64,000 nt of DNA, taken from Verrucomicrobiota bacterium. GTDB taxonomy: Bacteria; Verrucomicrobiota; Kiritimatiellia; SS1-B-03-39; UBA6053. Position 1 is the first letter of the stretch, and the number at the start of each line of letters is the position of its first letter. A program made the position numbers and the translations under genes. Below are positions 16,839 through 24,254 of this stretch, piece by piece. Below the pieces are notes generated by a model. The model saw only the letters and a program-made list of their open reading frames with translations. It was not told the origin of the DNA and searched no databases. The stretch lies in contig JAFIGC010000007.1 of the NCBI GenBank assembly GCA_020831635.1, positions 1 through 64,000 of the forward strand, written 5' to 3'.

Positions 16839-16882
16839 ACAATACATGAAGTCCGCTTCATTCGAAATGGGGTGAAATCCTA
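16839..16882 (-). promoter_or_regulatory. Regulon promoter 3 (DUF4142/BON gene)
   Basis: Operator TAGGATTTCACCCCAT at 16882-16867, 22 nt, then TATTGT at 16844-16839. One operator base differs from consensus (GGA for GGG). Confidence 0.8.
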
Positions 16883-16925
16883 AAGCGGATTTCAACCAAA
16901 TAAAAAAGCGAGTATTTTTCCAGGT

Positions 16926-16968
16926 CGGGTTTAACCCTATTGTGAAGTCCAAGGTATTTCTCCATGAT
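16926..16968 (+). promoter_or_regulatory. Regulon promoter 4, plus strand (small membrane protein)
   Basis: Operator CGGGTTTAACCCTAT at 16926-16940, 22 nt, then CATGAT at 16963-16968. It is back-to-back with promoter 3, the operators being 43 bp apart. The hexamer lacks the first T. Confidence 0.65.
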
Positions 16969-17050
16969 GGCATGGTATTCGAAAGAATCACCGCAGGACT
17001 CAAACCTGCGACGAAACCTACAACTCAAACGACAACCGAAAGGTACTCCC

Positions 17051-17272
17051 ATGATGAACAAAAACCAAAAGAAACATAACATGAATACCCAATCCATTCA
17101 CTCCATCTCAAATCGGATGAAGCCAATCAAAGCGCACCGAGCTTCCGAACACAAACCCCCGGAGGACCAACATCCGGGCAAAGCCGGAAAAATCGGCTGG
17201 GCGCTGCTCTGGTTGATGGGCATTCCGATTCCCGTCCTGCTCGTTTTCTTTTTATTGCGCGGTTGCAGTTGA
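17051..17272 (+). CDS. Small single-pass membrane protein
   Basis: This protein of about 73 residues is not recognised. The N-terminal 45 residues are polar and basic. A C-terminal hydrophobic segment, about residues 50-72 (IGWALLWLMGIPIPVLLVFF), ends in LLRGCS. The start at 17051 (ATGATG) follows an AAGG ribosome-binding site about 9 nt upstream. An earlier in-frame ATG lies before the predicted transcription start. It is preceded by a plus-strand copy of the regulon promoter, about 75 nt downstream of the predicted +1, and the surrounding genes are stress-envelope genes. A role as a small stress-induced membrane peptide is inference. Confidence 0.6.
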   Translation: MMNKNQKKHNMNTQSIHSISNRMKPIKAHRASEHKPPEDQHPGKAGKIGWALLWLMGIPIPVLLVFFLLRGCS

Positions 17273-17330
17273 GATCCGTATCACCGTAAAAAGTTAGACT
17301 CCAAAAACCCGATGATTGATAAACCGGGAG

Positions 17331-17520
17331 GAGTGGCATCCCTTTGGGATGCGTGTTCGTGTGGGAATACAAATCCCCGGGGTTTCACCCCGGTCTGACG
17401 AGTGGCATCCCGTTGGGATGCAAATTCCGGAATGAAACACCATTCCCAATCGACCCCAACAGGATGCCACTCGTCAGCCCGTGGGCAAGCATTTGCCGAC
17501 CCCAACGGGGTCACACTCCT
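17331..17520. repeat. Cluster of short palindromic repeats (GCATCCC-GGGATGC type)
   Basis: Four related hairpins: GTGGCATCCCTTTGGGATGC (17333-17352), the same with CGTTG at its centre (17403-17421), an inverted partial copy ending GATGCCACTCGTC (near 17463-17476), and GACCCCAACGGGGTC (near 17498-17512). A CCCCGGGGTTTCACCCCGG palindrome lies between them. No gene is supported from 17273 to 17725. Confidence 0.65.
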
Positions 17521-17725
17521 ACTTGTCGCTGGGTTTGTCGCAAATTTTGACAAGAAATCATTCTTGTAGACACATTTAAACTTGAAATCAAACGATATCA
17601 AAATGTCCTAATATCTAAAATGTGGATATCATGACTGCATAATTTTTCTGTGGTAAATACGCACGGGACAACCACGGGTGGCCTTCAAGCAAAAGGTGAT
17701 GAACCTTCTGCCGCACCGCGGATAT

Positions 17726-18271
17726 TTACGCCGGACTGACATCGGGATGTCCCCCTTTCCAATCAAAACCAACCAGTCGTGCGGGGGAACAGGCAGTCGA
17801 TGTTTCATACATATTCCCGAATTTTCGAACTTCTCTGCCGACAAACAGCAGCTCTGCATCATGTCCGTCGGACTCCTCCCGCTCAGGGTCTTCTTCCGCA
17901 TCCGGAGGCTGCATGACGGGCGGGCGGAGATGAAAGCCAAAGAGGATCAAGATCCTGTTCGATAAGCGCACCCCGGAACGAATCCAAGGCTTCTCCATCA
18001 CGAGCAAATGCCGAAACCCAGGATTATTCAACTCCAACTCCGGAGACACGAACAGTCCGGTATGGTTTTCCATCGGTTGGTAAATCATGAAACGATGATC
18101 GCCTTTCAAGGGTTCAATCCGATGGATATTGATCGATATGCGCGTAGAATCGTCCACATCACGGCTTTCCTCCATTTCCTTGAGAGACAAGAACATAGAG
18201 TAAGTGTGGAGGATCAACGCGACCGCCAGCAACTGCGGCGCAAATCGGATGATGAATTTCAGGGCTTTCAT
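17726..18271 (-). CDS. Membrane-anchored protein of unknown function
   Basis: This 181-residue protein has an N-terminal membrane segment (residues 7-28, IIRFAPQLLAVALILHTYSMFL) and a soluble remainder with an acidic stretch DAEEDPEREESDGHDAE near 125-140. I do not recognise a family. It is probably one-pass and periplasmic. The ATG at 18271 lies 14 nt after the predicted transcription start of a regulon promoter, so the leader is very short. Its C-terminal 60 residues look less protein-like than the rest, so a late frameshift or non-conserved tail is possible. The gene is likely real because of its promoter; the function is unknown. Confidence 0.6.
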   Translation of the reverse strand: MKALKFIIRFAPQLLAVALILHTYSMFLSLKEMEESRDVDDSTRISINIHRIEPLKGDHRFMIYQPMENHTGLFVSPELELNNPGFRHLLVMEKPWIRSGVRLSNRILILFGFHLRPPVMQPPDAEEDPEREESDGHDAELLFVGREVRKFGNMYETSTACSPARLVGFDWKGGHPDVSPA

Positions 18272-18291
18272 TTGATGAATAGAGTGAAGTG

Positions 18292-18334
18292 ACTCTACAA
18301 TAAACCAATTTTATTCCATATGGGGTGAAACCCT
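18292..18334 (-). promoter_or_regulatory. Regulon promoter 5 (membrane-anchored unknown)
   Basis: Perfect operator AGGGTTTCACCCCAT at 18334-18320, 22 nt, then TAGAGT at 18297-18292. Confidence 0.8.
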
Positions 18335-18341
18335 CACGCAT

Positions 18342-18623
18342 TTAGCAGGGGGATTCGGCCCCGGCACCGTCAATGAACAGTCTCTCGATTTGTTGAAACA
18401 CGGTTTGCTCTTCGGGGCCTTCCACGAAAACCAGCAGTTCCGAATCCTTTCCGACATCCAGCATCATGAAGCTGATAATGGAGTCCCCGAAGGCCTCCTG
18501 TTCCGTGTCATTGCGCACCACGCGGATTTTCACGCCACTTTGATCGCTGAGTTGTATAATTTTACTGGCCACTCGAAGATGAAGCCCAGCGGGATGTTTG
18601 AAACAGAGAGACTTTGCGATCAT
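18342..18623 (-). CDS. HPr-like phosphocarrier protein
   Basis: This 93-residue protein has the HPr fold. The phosphorylatable histidine lies in KHPAGLHLRVASKII, matching the GLHARPA site of HPr with the last residues altered. The regulatory-serine helix region reads GDSIISFMMLDVGKDSELLV, followed by FVEGPEEQTVFQQIERLF. HPr passes phosphate from enzyme I to sugar enzyme II proteins or serves in regulatory PTS-Ntr branches. No PTS genes are next to it. It lies about 85 nt behind the DUF883 gene and probably shares its regulon promoter. I chose the ATG at 18623; an upstream ATG at 18674 would add 17 polar residues. A regulatory rather than transport role is inference. Confidence 0.82.
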   Translation of the reverse strand: MIAKSLCFKHPAGLHLRVASKIIQLSDQSGVKIRVVRNDTEQEAFGDSIISFMMLDVGKDSELLVFVEGPEEQTVFQQIERLFIDGAGAESPC

Positions 18624-18707
18624 AATTTTTCCAGAGGTTTTCGGGGAAGCGGAAGTTGCACGTTGACGGTTCACACCGGAAGAACTTCCTTGGACATAAA
18701 CATTCTT

Positions 18708-19064
18708 TTAATCGGCGAATTTCCGATGCAGCGCCACGCCCAGCGTCAGGCCCGCGAACAAGGAACTGCCGATGTAGTACCAGGGAAATTTATGTACGCT
18801 TTTGTCCACGTCCTGCCCCATCTCACGGGCCCTGCGTACACTTTCCTTCTCAAAGTCCGTCACAACATCCACGGCATTGTCCTTGGCTTTATGCAAGGTT
18901 TTCATCAGACTTTTTTCATTTTCCATGAACAGCGTCTTCAAGTGTCCATATTTGTCCGAGAAAATATCCTGCATTTCATCCCGTTTATCCTTGGCGGCTT
19001 CTTCCAAGACTTTCATAGCTGCGTTGATACTTTCGCCGGTGGCTTTGTGTTTGGTGGTCATCAT
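18708..19064 (-). CDS. DUF883 (ElaB/YqjD-type) membrane-anchored protein
   Basis: This protein of about 118 residues has a long amphipathic helical N-terminus (TTKHKATGESINAAMKVLEE... to DVDKSVHKF) and a short C-terminal membrane anchor near 95-113 (PWYYIGSSLFAGLTLGVALH). This is the layout of the stress-induced DUF883 family, inner-membrane proteins that can bind ribosomes in E. coli. A strong AAGGA ribosome-binding site lies just upstream of ATGATG at 19064/19061. The longer frame (start 19118) lies before the predicted transcription start and is rejected. A second DUF883 copy is at 28795-29142. It is the first gene of a two-gene unit with the HPr-like gene. Confidence 0.88.
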   Translation of the reverse strand: MMTTKHKATGESINAAMKVLEEAAKDKRDEMQDIFSDKYGHLKTLFMENEKSLMKTLHKAKDNAVDVVTDFEKESVRRAREMGQDVDKSVHKFPWYYIGSSLFAGLTLGVALHRKFAD

Positions 19065-19113
19065 GTTTCCTTGTATGTATGGTTGCCCGTCGGAAAATCC
19101 CGACAAGAGAGAC

Positions 19114-19156
19114 ACCATACATTTTTCCCGGGGAAATCAATATGGGGTCATTCCCC
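19114..19156 (-). promoter_or_regulatory. Regulon promoter 6 (DUF883-HPr)
   Basis: Operator GGGGAATGACCCCAT at 19156-19142, 22 nt, then TATGGT at 19119-19114. Back-to-back with promoter 7. Confidence 0.75.
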
Positions 19157-19215
19157 ACCCGCCAGTCGGCTGCGGTCCGGGCCTCGAATGATTCGATAAT
19201 TTGGGGTGGTTGATT

Positions 19216-19258
19216 AGGGTTACACCCCATGGCGGGGAACCAACATCGGGGGTAGACT
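19216..19258 (+). promoter_or_regulatory. Regulon promoter 7, plus strand (sulfide detoxification operon)
   Basis: Operator AGGGTTACACCCCAT at 19216-19230, 22 nt, then TAGACT at 19253-19258. The predicted start near 19265 leaves a 30-nt leader before the ATG at 19295. Confidence 0.8.
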
Positions 19259-19294
19259 GAATATTCATTTCCAAAAATTTAACCGGAACGAATA

Positions 19295-20698
19295 ATGTCC
19301 CTCATATTTGAATGTATACACACCGAAGGCATCGCACAATTATCCTATCTGATTGGCGATGATTCCGAAGGTGTGGCCGCGGTGTTTGATCCGCGTGCCG
19401 ACGTGGAGGTTTACCTGGAACTCGCCCGCGCGAAACAGGTGGCCATTACCCATATTTTCGAGACGCACATTCACGCCGACCTCGTCAGCGGGGCCTGCGA
19501 ACTGCACGCGCGGCTCGGGACTGCGAAAATCTTCGTCAGTCATGAAGGCGGGGCGCGCTATGCCTTTGACCACGAACCCATCCATGATGGGGACACCTTC
19601 ACATTGGGTTCTGCCCTGATCACCGCCCGGCACACCCCCGGACACACTCCGGAACACCTCTCTTATCTGGTCGCGGAAAAAAATCATCCCGTAACCCCCT
19701 GGGGGGTGCTCTCCGGGGATTCACTGTTTGTCAATTCGGCCGGGCGACCCGATCTTCTCGGCAGAGATCAGGCGAAAAAGTTGTCGAAACAGCTCTTTCA
19801 CACCCTGCGGGAGTTTTATCTGAAGCTTGACGACGGGGTCGTTCTCTATCCGGGACATGGGGCAGGTTCCCCCTGCGGAGCTGATATTGGAGATCGGCTC
19901 AGCAGTACGATTGGCTATGAACGACGCTTCAACGCGTTTTTGCAGTACGACCAGGAAAAGGACTTCACCGAATTCGTGCTCGCCACCACTCCGACCACCC
20001 CGACCTACTATCCCCGGATGAAGAAGGTGAACGCGAAAGGACCGGAAATCCTCGGCAATCTCCCCGATGTGCGCGGGCTTCCCCCGAAAAAATTCATGAA
20101 GGCCATCAAGCAAAAGGATACGGTGCTGATCGATACCCGTATGATGCAGGGCTTTGGCGGCGGGCATATCGAAAGTGCGCTCAATATCGGCGGCAATCCG
20201 ATGCTCTCGATCTGGGCCGGCTGGCTGTTGGATCCTGAAAAAAAACTGCTGCTGGTCTTGGAATCCGACGATCGGTTGAAGGATATCGTCCGCTATCTTG
20301 TCCGCACGGGGTACATTCGCTTTGCCGGCTATCTGCTCGGGGGAATGACGGCCTGGAACAATGCCGGGCTGCCCTTGGAGTCGGTCGGGCAAATGACCGT
20401 GCAGGAAATAAAATCCGCGGGAAAAAGATTGCAACTGCTCGACGTGCGCTCACCGGAAGAATGGGCGAGTGGTCACATCCCGAATGCCAGACATTGTTTT
20501 TTGGGAGAACTCCGCGGGCACCTCGAAAAACTGAACAAGGTCAAATCGGTGGCGGTGTATTGCAACAGCGGCTATCGCGCGAGCATCGCGGCCAGTATTC
20601 TCCAGAAGACGGGATTCGGTTGTGTCTACAATGTCCCCGGAAGCTGGCAAGCCTGGACCGAAGCAGGATACCCGGTTGAAGGAGCACAGACGAAATGA
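19295..20698 (+). CDS. Persulfide dioxygenase-like MBL protein fused to two rhodanese domains
   Basis: This 467-residue protein combines an ETHE1/Blh-type metallo-beta-lactamase domain (about 1-235) with two rhodanese domains (about 270-360 and 370-465). Iron-site motifs are THIHADLVSG, HTPGHTPEH, GDSLFVNSAGRPDLLG and VLYPGHGAGSPCG. The first rhodanese lacks the catalytic cysteine (LVLESDDRL), while the second keeps it (AVYCNSGYRAS). The protein should oxidise glutathione or protein persulfide to sulfite and shuttle sulfane sulfur, detoxifying sulfide. It overlaps the next gene by ATGA and forms a three-gene operon with two YeeE/YedE sulfur transporters, a partnership known from bacterial sulfide-response operons. 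No BigR-type repressor is adjacent. Confidence 0.92.
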   Translation: MSLIFECIHTEGIAQLSYLIGDDSEGVAAVFDPRADVEVYLELARAKQVAITHIFETHIHADLVSGACELHARLGTAKIFVSHEGGARYAFDHEPIHDGDTFTLGSALITARHTPGHTPEHLSYLVAEKNHPVTPWGVLSGDSLFVNSAGRPDLLGRDQAKKLSKQLFHTLREFYLKLDDGVVLYPGHGAGSPCGADIGDRLSSTIGYERRFNAFLQYDQEKDFTEFVLATTPTTPTYYPRMKKVNAKGPEILGNLPDVRGLPPKKFMKAIKQKDTVLIDTRMMQGFGGGHIESALNIGGNPMLSIWAGWLLDPEKKLLLVLESDDRLKDIVRYLVRTGYIRFAGYLLGGMTAWNNAGLPLESVGQMTVQEIKSAGKRLQLLDVRSPEEWASGHIPNARHCFLGELRGHLEKLNKVKSVAVYCNSGYRASIAASILQKTGFGCVYNVPGSWQAWTEAGYPVEGAQTK

Positions 20699-21297
20699 AG
20701 AAGCGAACCACCTGCATTCGGATCCTGAGCGGCCTGGCCATGTTGCCCCTATCCGTAGCGGTCGCGGCGGAACCGGGACTGAACGCGCTCCAGTATTCCG
20801 GACCCGCCTGGTCACCTTATTTGGTTGGAACGGGAATCGGCGTGCTTTCGTGGTTGACCTTTTATTTTTCGGACAAAGCGATCGGGGCCTCCTCCTTCTA
20901 CGCACACATCGCGGGCTTTGTCGGCAAACGCATCGCTCCCGTCCGCACGAAATCGCTTACCTATTTCAAAGACAATCCGCCGAGCGTGGGCTGGGGTTTC
21001 GTCTTCGTGCCGGCCATCATTGCGGGGGCTGCGATTTCCTCGCTGACGGGTGGTGAATTTACCAATGAATGGTTGCATCCCATGTGGGAGGCCCGCTTCG
21101 GCGACAGCATTGCCCTGCGCGCGGCAGTCGGACTTGGCGGCGGGATGCTGATGGCACTGGGCGCGCGACTGGCGGGAGGATGCACCAGCGGCCACGGCAT
21201 CAGCGGCACCCTGCAACTCAACCCCGGCTCCTGGATCACGTTGATCTGTCTGTTTATCGGCGGTGTCGCAGTGGCGATTCCCCTCTTTGGCCTGTGA
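20695..21297 (+). CDS. YeeE/YedE family sulfur-compound transporter, subunit A
   Basis: This 200-residue inner-membrane protein has an N-terminal hydrophobic segment and about four to five transmembrane helices. The family motif GARLAGGCTSGHGISG (near 160-175) carries the conserved cysteine thought to handle thiosulfate or sulfane sulfur. YeeE/YedE half-size proteins usually come in pairs (PmpA/PmpB), and here the second half follows within 7 nt. It starts inside the stop of the dioxygenase gene (ATGA). It likely moves sulfur compounds across the membrane for, or away from, the persulfide dioxygenase; the direction is not known from sequence. Confidence 0.88.
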   Translation: MKKRTTCIRILSGLAMLPLSVAVAAEPGLNALQYSGPAWSPYLVGTGIGVLSWLTFYFSDKAIGASSFYAHIAGFVGKRIAPVRTKSLTYFKDNPPSVGWGFVFVPAIIAGAAISSLTGGEFTNEWLHPMWEARFGDSIALRAAVGLGGGMLMALGARLAGGCTSGHGISGTLQLNPGSWITLICLFIGGVAVAIPLFGL

Positions 21298-21303
21298 GAA
21301 ATC

Positions 21304-21849
21304 ATGAGTATTCCGAATAAAAACCGCATCCTCATAACCGCAGTGCTCTTCGGACTGATGTTCGGCTTTCTCCTGCAGAAAGGCGGCGTGGGCAAATACA
21401 ACGTACTCATCGGCCAACTGCTGCTTCAAGACTTCACCGTCGCGAAAGTCATGCTCACCGCGATTGTGGTGGGCATGGTCGGCGTCTTTACGCTGCATCA
21501 CTTTGGAAAGGTGAAGCTGCACCTCAAGCCCACACGCATCGGGGCCAACGTCATCGGCGGCCTGGTCTTCGGCGCCGGTTTTGCGTTGCTGGGCTATTGT
21601 CCCGGCACCGTCGCCGCCGCATTGGGACAAGGCAGCTGGGACGCCCTCTTCGGTATGGTCGGATTGGTCGCGGGTTCATGGCTCTTCGCCGAAATGTCCG
21701 GATGGAGCAAACGCACGGTCGAAACCCGGGGGGACCTCGACAAAGTCACCCTGCCCGATCTGCTGCATCTGCCACGACGCACAGTCATCATCAGCGTGGC
21801 CATGTCGCTCATCACCGTCCTGCTGCTGTTGGAACGTTTCACCGTCTGA
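21304..21849 (+). CDS. YeeE/YedE family sulfur-compound transporter, subunit B
   Basis: This 181-residue membrane protein is the second half of the YeeE/YedE pair. Conserved motifs are GGLVFGAGFALLGYCPGT (near 82-100), whose cysteine is the family's second functional site, and the helix LFGMVGLVAGSWLFAEM. The C-terminus has one more membrane segment (VIISVAMSLITVLLLLERF). It lies 6 nt behind subunit A in the same operon. With the first gene it gives a complete persulfide-handling unit under the stress regulon promoter. Confidence 0.88.
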   Translation: MSIPNKNRILITAVLFGLMFGFLLQKGGVGKYNVLIGQLLLQDFTVAKVMLTAIVVGMVGVFTLHHFGKVKLHLKPTRIGANVIGGLVFGAGFALLGYCPGTVAAALGQGSWDALFGMVGLVAGSWLFAEMSGWSKRTVETRGDLDKVTLPDLLHLPRRTVIISVAMSLITVLLLLERFTV

Positions 21850-22099
21850 TCCCGACAAAATTTGGAAGTTCGGCATTGCGGACCCGGAGGAGCGGCAACA
21901 TTGGGATGATTACATGCGGGCTTGCGTATCTACTGGATCGGAGAGACGGCGGATCACTTTACCCACGTCCTTTCCGCCTGTTCCTGGCTTGGCTTCTTGT
22001 CATGGGAGTTCGTAGGGATTACCCCATGCCCCCCTGGCTGTGTGATCCTATACTGGTCGAGCGTGTGAACAAAACCCAATAAGTAATGTGATCTTGTGT
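21850..22099. other. Intergenic region between convergent operons
   Basis: No gene is supported. A weak version of the regulon operator (AGGGATTACCCCAT, 22014-22027, one base short) stands 21 nt before TATACT (22049-22054) on the plus strand. No plus-strand gene follows. A 7-bp inverted repeat, GTGAACA / TGTTCAC, near 22065-22103 may help end the minus-strand operon or belong to a small RNA. Confidence 0.35.
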
Positions 22100-22687
22100 T
22101 CACGGGCTCAACAGGTGTTTTGCCATGATTTGGCAGGCTTCCGCCAGCAGTTCGCTCTGCGCCAGAACATAGGCATGCACGTCCATGCTTTCCAGTGTGC
22201 GTTGACCCTGCCAACGATGCAAAGCCGCGGAAGCCTCCCCCCGCCGGCTTTGACTCCATCGCAGATCAAGCCGAGCCTGGTCCCCCAGCGTACCGCTCAA
22301 CTGGAGCACCTCCACATGCACCTCAAGATCCGCCTTGAGATCGGGATGCATGCGTCCGCGCACCACGTGGGCGTTTGGCAAGAGGGCCGTCAGGTTCCGG
22401 GAAAGCACTTCGGCAACCTGCCTCTCCAAGGATTCCGCCCATCGGTCATATTCGGAACTGTGGATTTGTACCGGTGACGTCTCCGTGATCACCGTCGGCT
22501 GGTGCAGGACGCCCGGCAGGGTGACGGAATTCAGTCGAATGATCCGGGACACCACTTCCCCCTGTGCCTCTACGGTTTCCGATCGCGCGTCCAATCGATA
22601 CAATCGTGAAGACGGCGTTGTCGCACAACCCGCTCCAAACAAACACCCCGTGAAAAAGATGCGGCTCAATACATTGATGTGCTTCAT
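22100..22687 (-). CDS. ABC-type transport auxiliary lipoprotein (PqiC/MlaD-operon type)
   Basis: This 195-residue lipoprotein has a signal peptide with lipobox LFGAGC (Cys near residue 21). A PqiC/DUF330-like periplasmic domain follows, starting YRLDARSE, with IRLNSVTLPGVLHQPTVITE and DRWAESLERQVAEVLSRNL. Members sit in the outer membrane and work with MCE proteins in lipid movement between the two membranes. Its ATG overlaps the MCE gene stop (22684-22687). It is the last gene of a five-gene Mla-like operon. Confidence 0.87.
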   Translation of the reverse strand: MKHINVLSRIFFTGCLFGAGCATTPSSRLYRLDARSETVEAQGEVVSRIIRLNSVTLPGVLHQPTVITETSPVQIHSSEYDRWAESLERQVAEVLSRNLTALLPNAHVVRGRMHPDLKADLEVHVEVLQLSGTLGDQARLDLRWSQSRRGEASAALHRWQGQRTLESMDVHAYVLAQSELLAEACQIMAKHLLSP

Positions 22688-23454
22688 GGTCGGGATCCTT
22701 TTCCCCGGAGCAGTGCTTCCGGATGACGGTTGAGATAATCGATAAACATGCGGAAGCTTCGGGACGATTCGCGAATTTCCTCCAGGGTCTGATCCACTTC
22801 CAGCCCCGCCATCAGTTGTGAAAGGCCGTTCAGGCTCTGATTGAGTTCGTCCAAGGTTTTTTCCAGGGTTCCACTTTCCAAAAACCGGGCAATCTGATTC
22901 ATGCTGCTGTGTACATCCGCGATGATTTCTTCGAACGGCAGATCGTCGATCTGTTGCGTGAAGCTCGCCAGGGTGGTCGGGATCGTGGGAATTTCTTCCA
23001 GTTCGCCTTGGACGCCTTTGTACACCGCTTCGACTTCCGGATGAAAATCGAGACTCACCCGCATTTTTCCGGTGACGAAGGTCATGAATTCCAGGCGCGC
23101 GCGAAGACCCTTTTCCACCAGTCCGGCAATCTGTATGTCCCGGGGGACGGCCCCGCCGCCATCCAGCTCCACGAAACTATTGCGGTAAATGCGAATCTCC
23201 ACGGGTGTGGATAGCTCTTCCATGCGATGATCGTACACTAGCGAAATCTTTTGCACCTCCCCAATCCGCACGCCACGCGATGTGACCGGGGCCCCCACAT
23301 CCAAGCCATTTAGATTGCCCTCAAAATAGAGAACAAACGCCTCGGACGGTTCGAAATACCGCCCGCCTCCCAGCATCAGGAGCCCTGCAAAGGCCAAGGC
23401 AACCGCCCCGACGACGAAAAGTCCCACGAGGGTTGGATTTGCTTTGTGTTTCAT
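22684..23454 (-). CDS. MCE (MlaD-type) periplasmic lipid-binding protein
   Basis: This 256-residue protein has an N-terminal membrane anchor (LVGLFVVGAVALAFAGLLML, about 9-28). One MCE domain follows (FVLYFEGNLNGLDVGAPVTSRGVRIGEVQKI, about 42-130). A helical C-terminal region contains repeated LNQSLNGLSQLMAGLEV-like turns. MCE proteins form hexameric rings that carry phospholipid between inner membrane and periplasm for the MlaFE transporter. Starts and stops overlap both neighbours by four bases, so translation is coupled. Its length is between MlaD and PqiB, with a single MCE domain. Confidence 0.92.
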   Translation of the reverse strand: MKHKANPTLVGLFVVGAVALAFAGLLMLGGGRYFEPSEAFVLYFEGNLNGLDVGAPVTSRGVRIGEVQKISLVYDHRMEELSTPVEIRIYRNSFVELDGGGAVPRDIQIAGLVEKGLRARLEFMTFVTGKMRVSLDFHPEVEAVYKGVQGELEEIPTIPTTLASFTQQIDDLPFEEIIADVHSSMNQIARFLESGTLEKTLDELNQSLNGLSQLMAGLEVDQTLEEIRESSRSFRMFIDYLNRHPEALLRGKGSRP

Positions 23455-24254
23455 ATCGTGATCTCCAGGGGGGGTGTATTGTCGTTGCGCGGGACGCCTC
23501 TTGCCAAAAATTGGCGAATTTTCGGGATGGGTGAATGATCCCTCAAATCAACAGGATGTCCGGTGGCCAGCATGGTTTTCCGTTCCGCGTCCAAAAACAC
23601 GGAATTATTGCCAATCGCAAAGATGCTCGCCAGTTCGTGGGAGACCACCACAATGGTGCTTCCCAGGGCGGCCCGCAACTCCAGGATCAGGTCGTCCAGC
23701 TGCTTGGCCGTAAGGGGGTCCAAGCCCGAGGAGGGCTCATCCAAAAAGAGGATGTCGGGGTCCATGGCAATGGCCCGGGCCAGGCCCGCGCGTTTCCGCA
23801 TCCCGCCGCTGATTTCCGCGGGCATATAGTCCTCAAACCCCGCCAAGCCCACCATGGCCAGTTTGAGCGTCGCCAGTTCCCGCCGCTCTTTGGCGTTCAG
23901 GGTGGTGTACTCTTCCAAAGGCACCATCACATTGTCTGCAAGCGTCAAGGAACTCCACAGGGCGCCATGCTGATACAAAACGCCCACATTGCGAAGCAAC
24001 CGGTTCCGGGAGCGCGGATCCAACTCCCAGAGGTTTGTCCCGCCGTAGCAGATGGAGCCCGAATGGGGGCGATACAATCCGATCATGTGTTTCAGCAAGG
24101 TGCTTTTTCCGCAGCCGCTTCCCCCCATGATCACAAAGATTTCCCCCTGTTGGATCTCGAAGCAGAGATCTTTCTGTATCAGGGTCGTTCCGTACCGCAA
24201 TTCCACATCACGCACGGCCAGTGGCGCGGCGGGGATGGGTGATTCCTTCTTCAC
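23451..24254 (-). CDS. Mla-type ABC transporter ATP-binding protein
   Basis: This 267-residue ATPase has Walker A GGSGCGKSTLL, Q-loop region LYQHGALWSSLTLADNV, signature SGGMRKRAGLARA, Walker B DILFLDEPSSGLD and the switch His in VVSHE. These are MlaF-type features. The GTG at 24254 is chosen because it overlaps the permease stop (GTGA); the longer frame translates antisense-looking arginine-rich sequence. It powers phospholipid movement with the STAS-permease and the MCE protein. The likely direction, retrograde or anterograde, cannot be told. Confidence 0.93.
   Translation of the reverse strand: MKKESPIPAAPLAVRDVELRYGTTLIQKDLCFEIQQGEIFVIMGGSGCGKSTLLKHMIGLYRPHSGSICYGGTNLWELDPRSRNRLLRNVGVLYQHGALWSSLTLADNVMVPLEEYTTLNAKERRELATLKLAMVGLAGFEDYMPAEISGGMRKRAGLARAIAMDPDILFLDEPSSGLDPLTAKQLDDLILELRAALGSTIVVVSHELASIFAIGNNSVFLDAERKTMLATGHPVDLRDHSPIPKIRQFLARGVPRNDNTPPLEITI

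Noticed and set aside
15930-17003. Extended start for the DUF4142/BON protein
   Set aside because: The extra 80 codons run through the operator and -10 hexamer; the signal peptide begins at 16763.
17373-17394. GGGGTTTCACCCC inside a palindrome cluster
   Set aside because: It matches the operator core, but it is followed by GG instead of AT, has no -10 hexamer at 22 nt and belongs to a repeat family of short palindromes.
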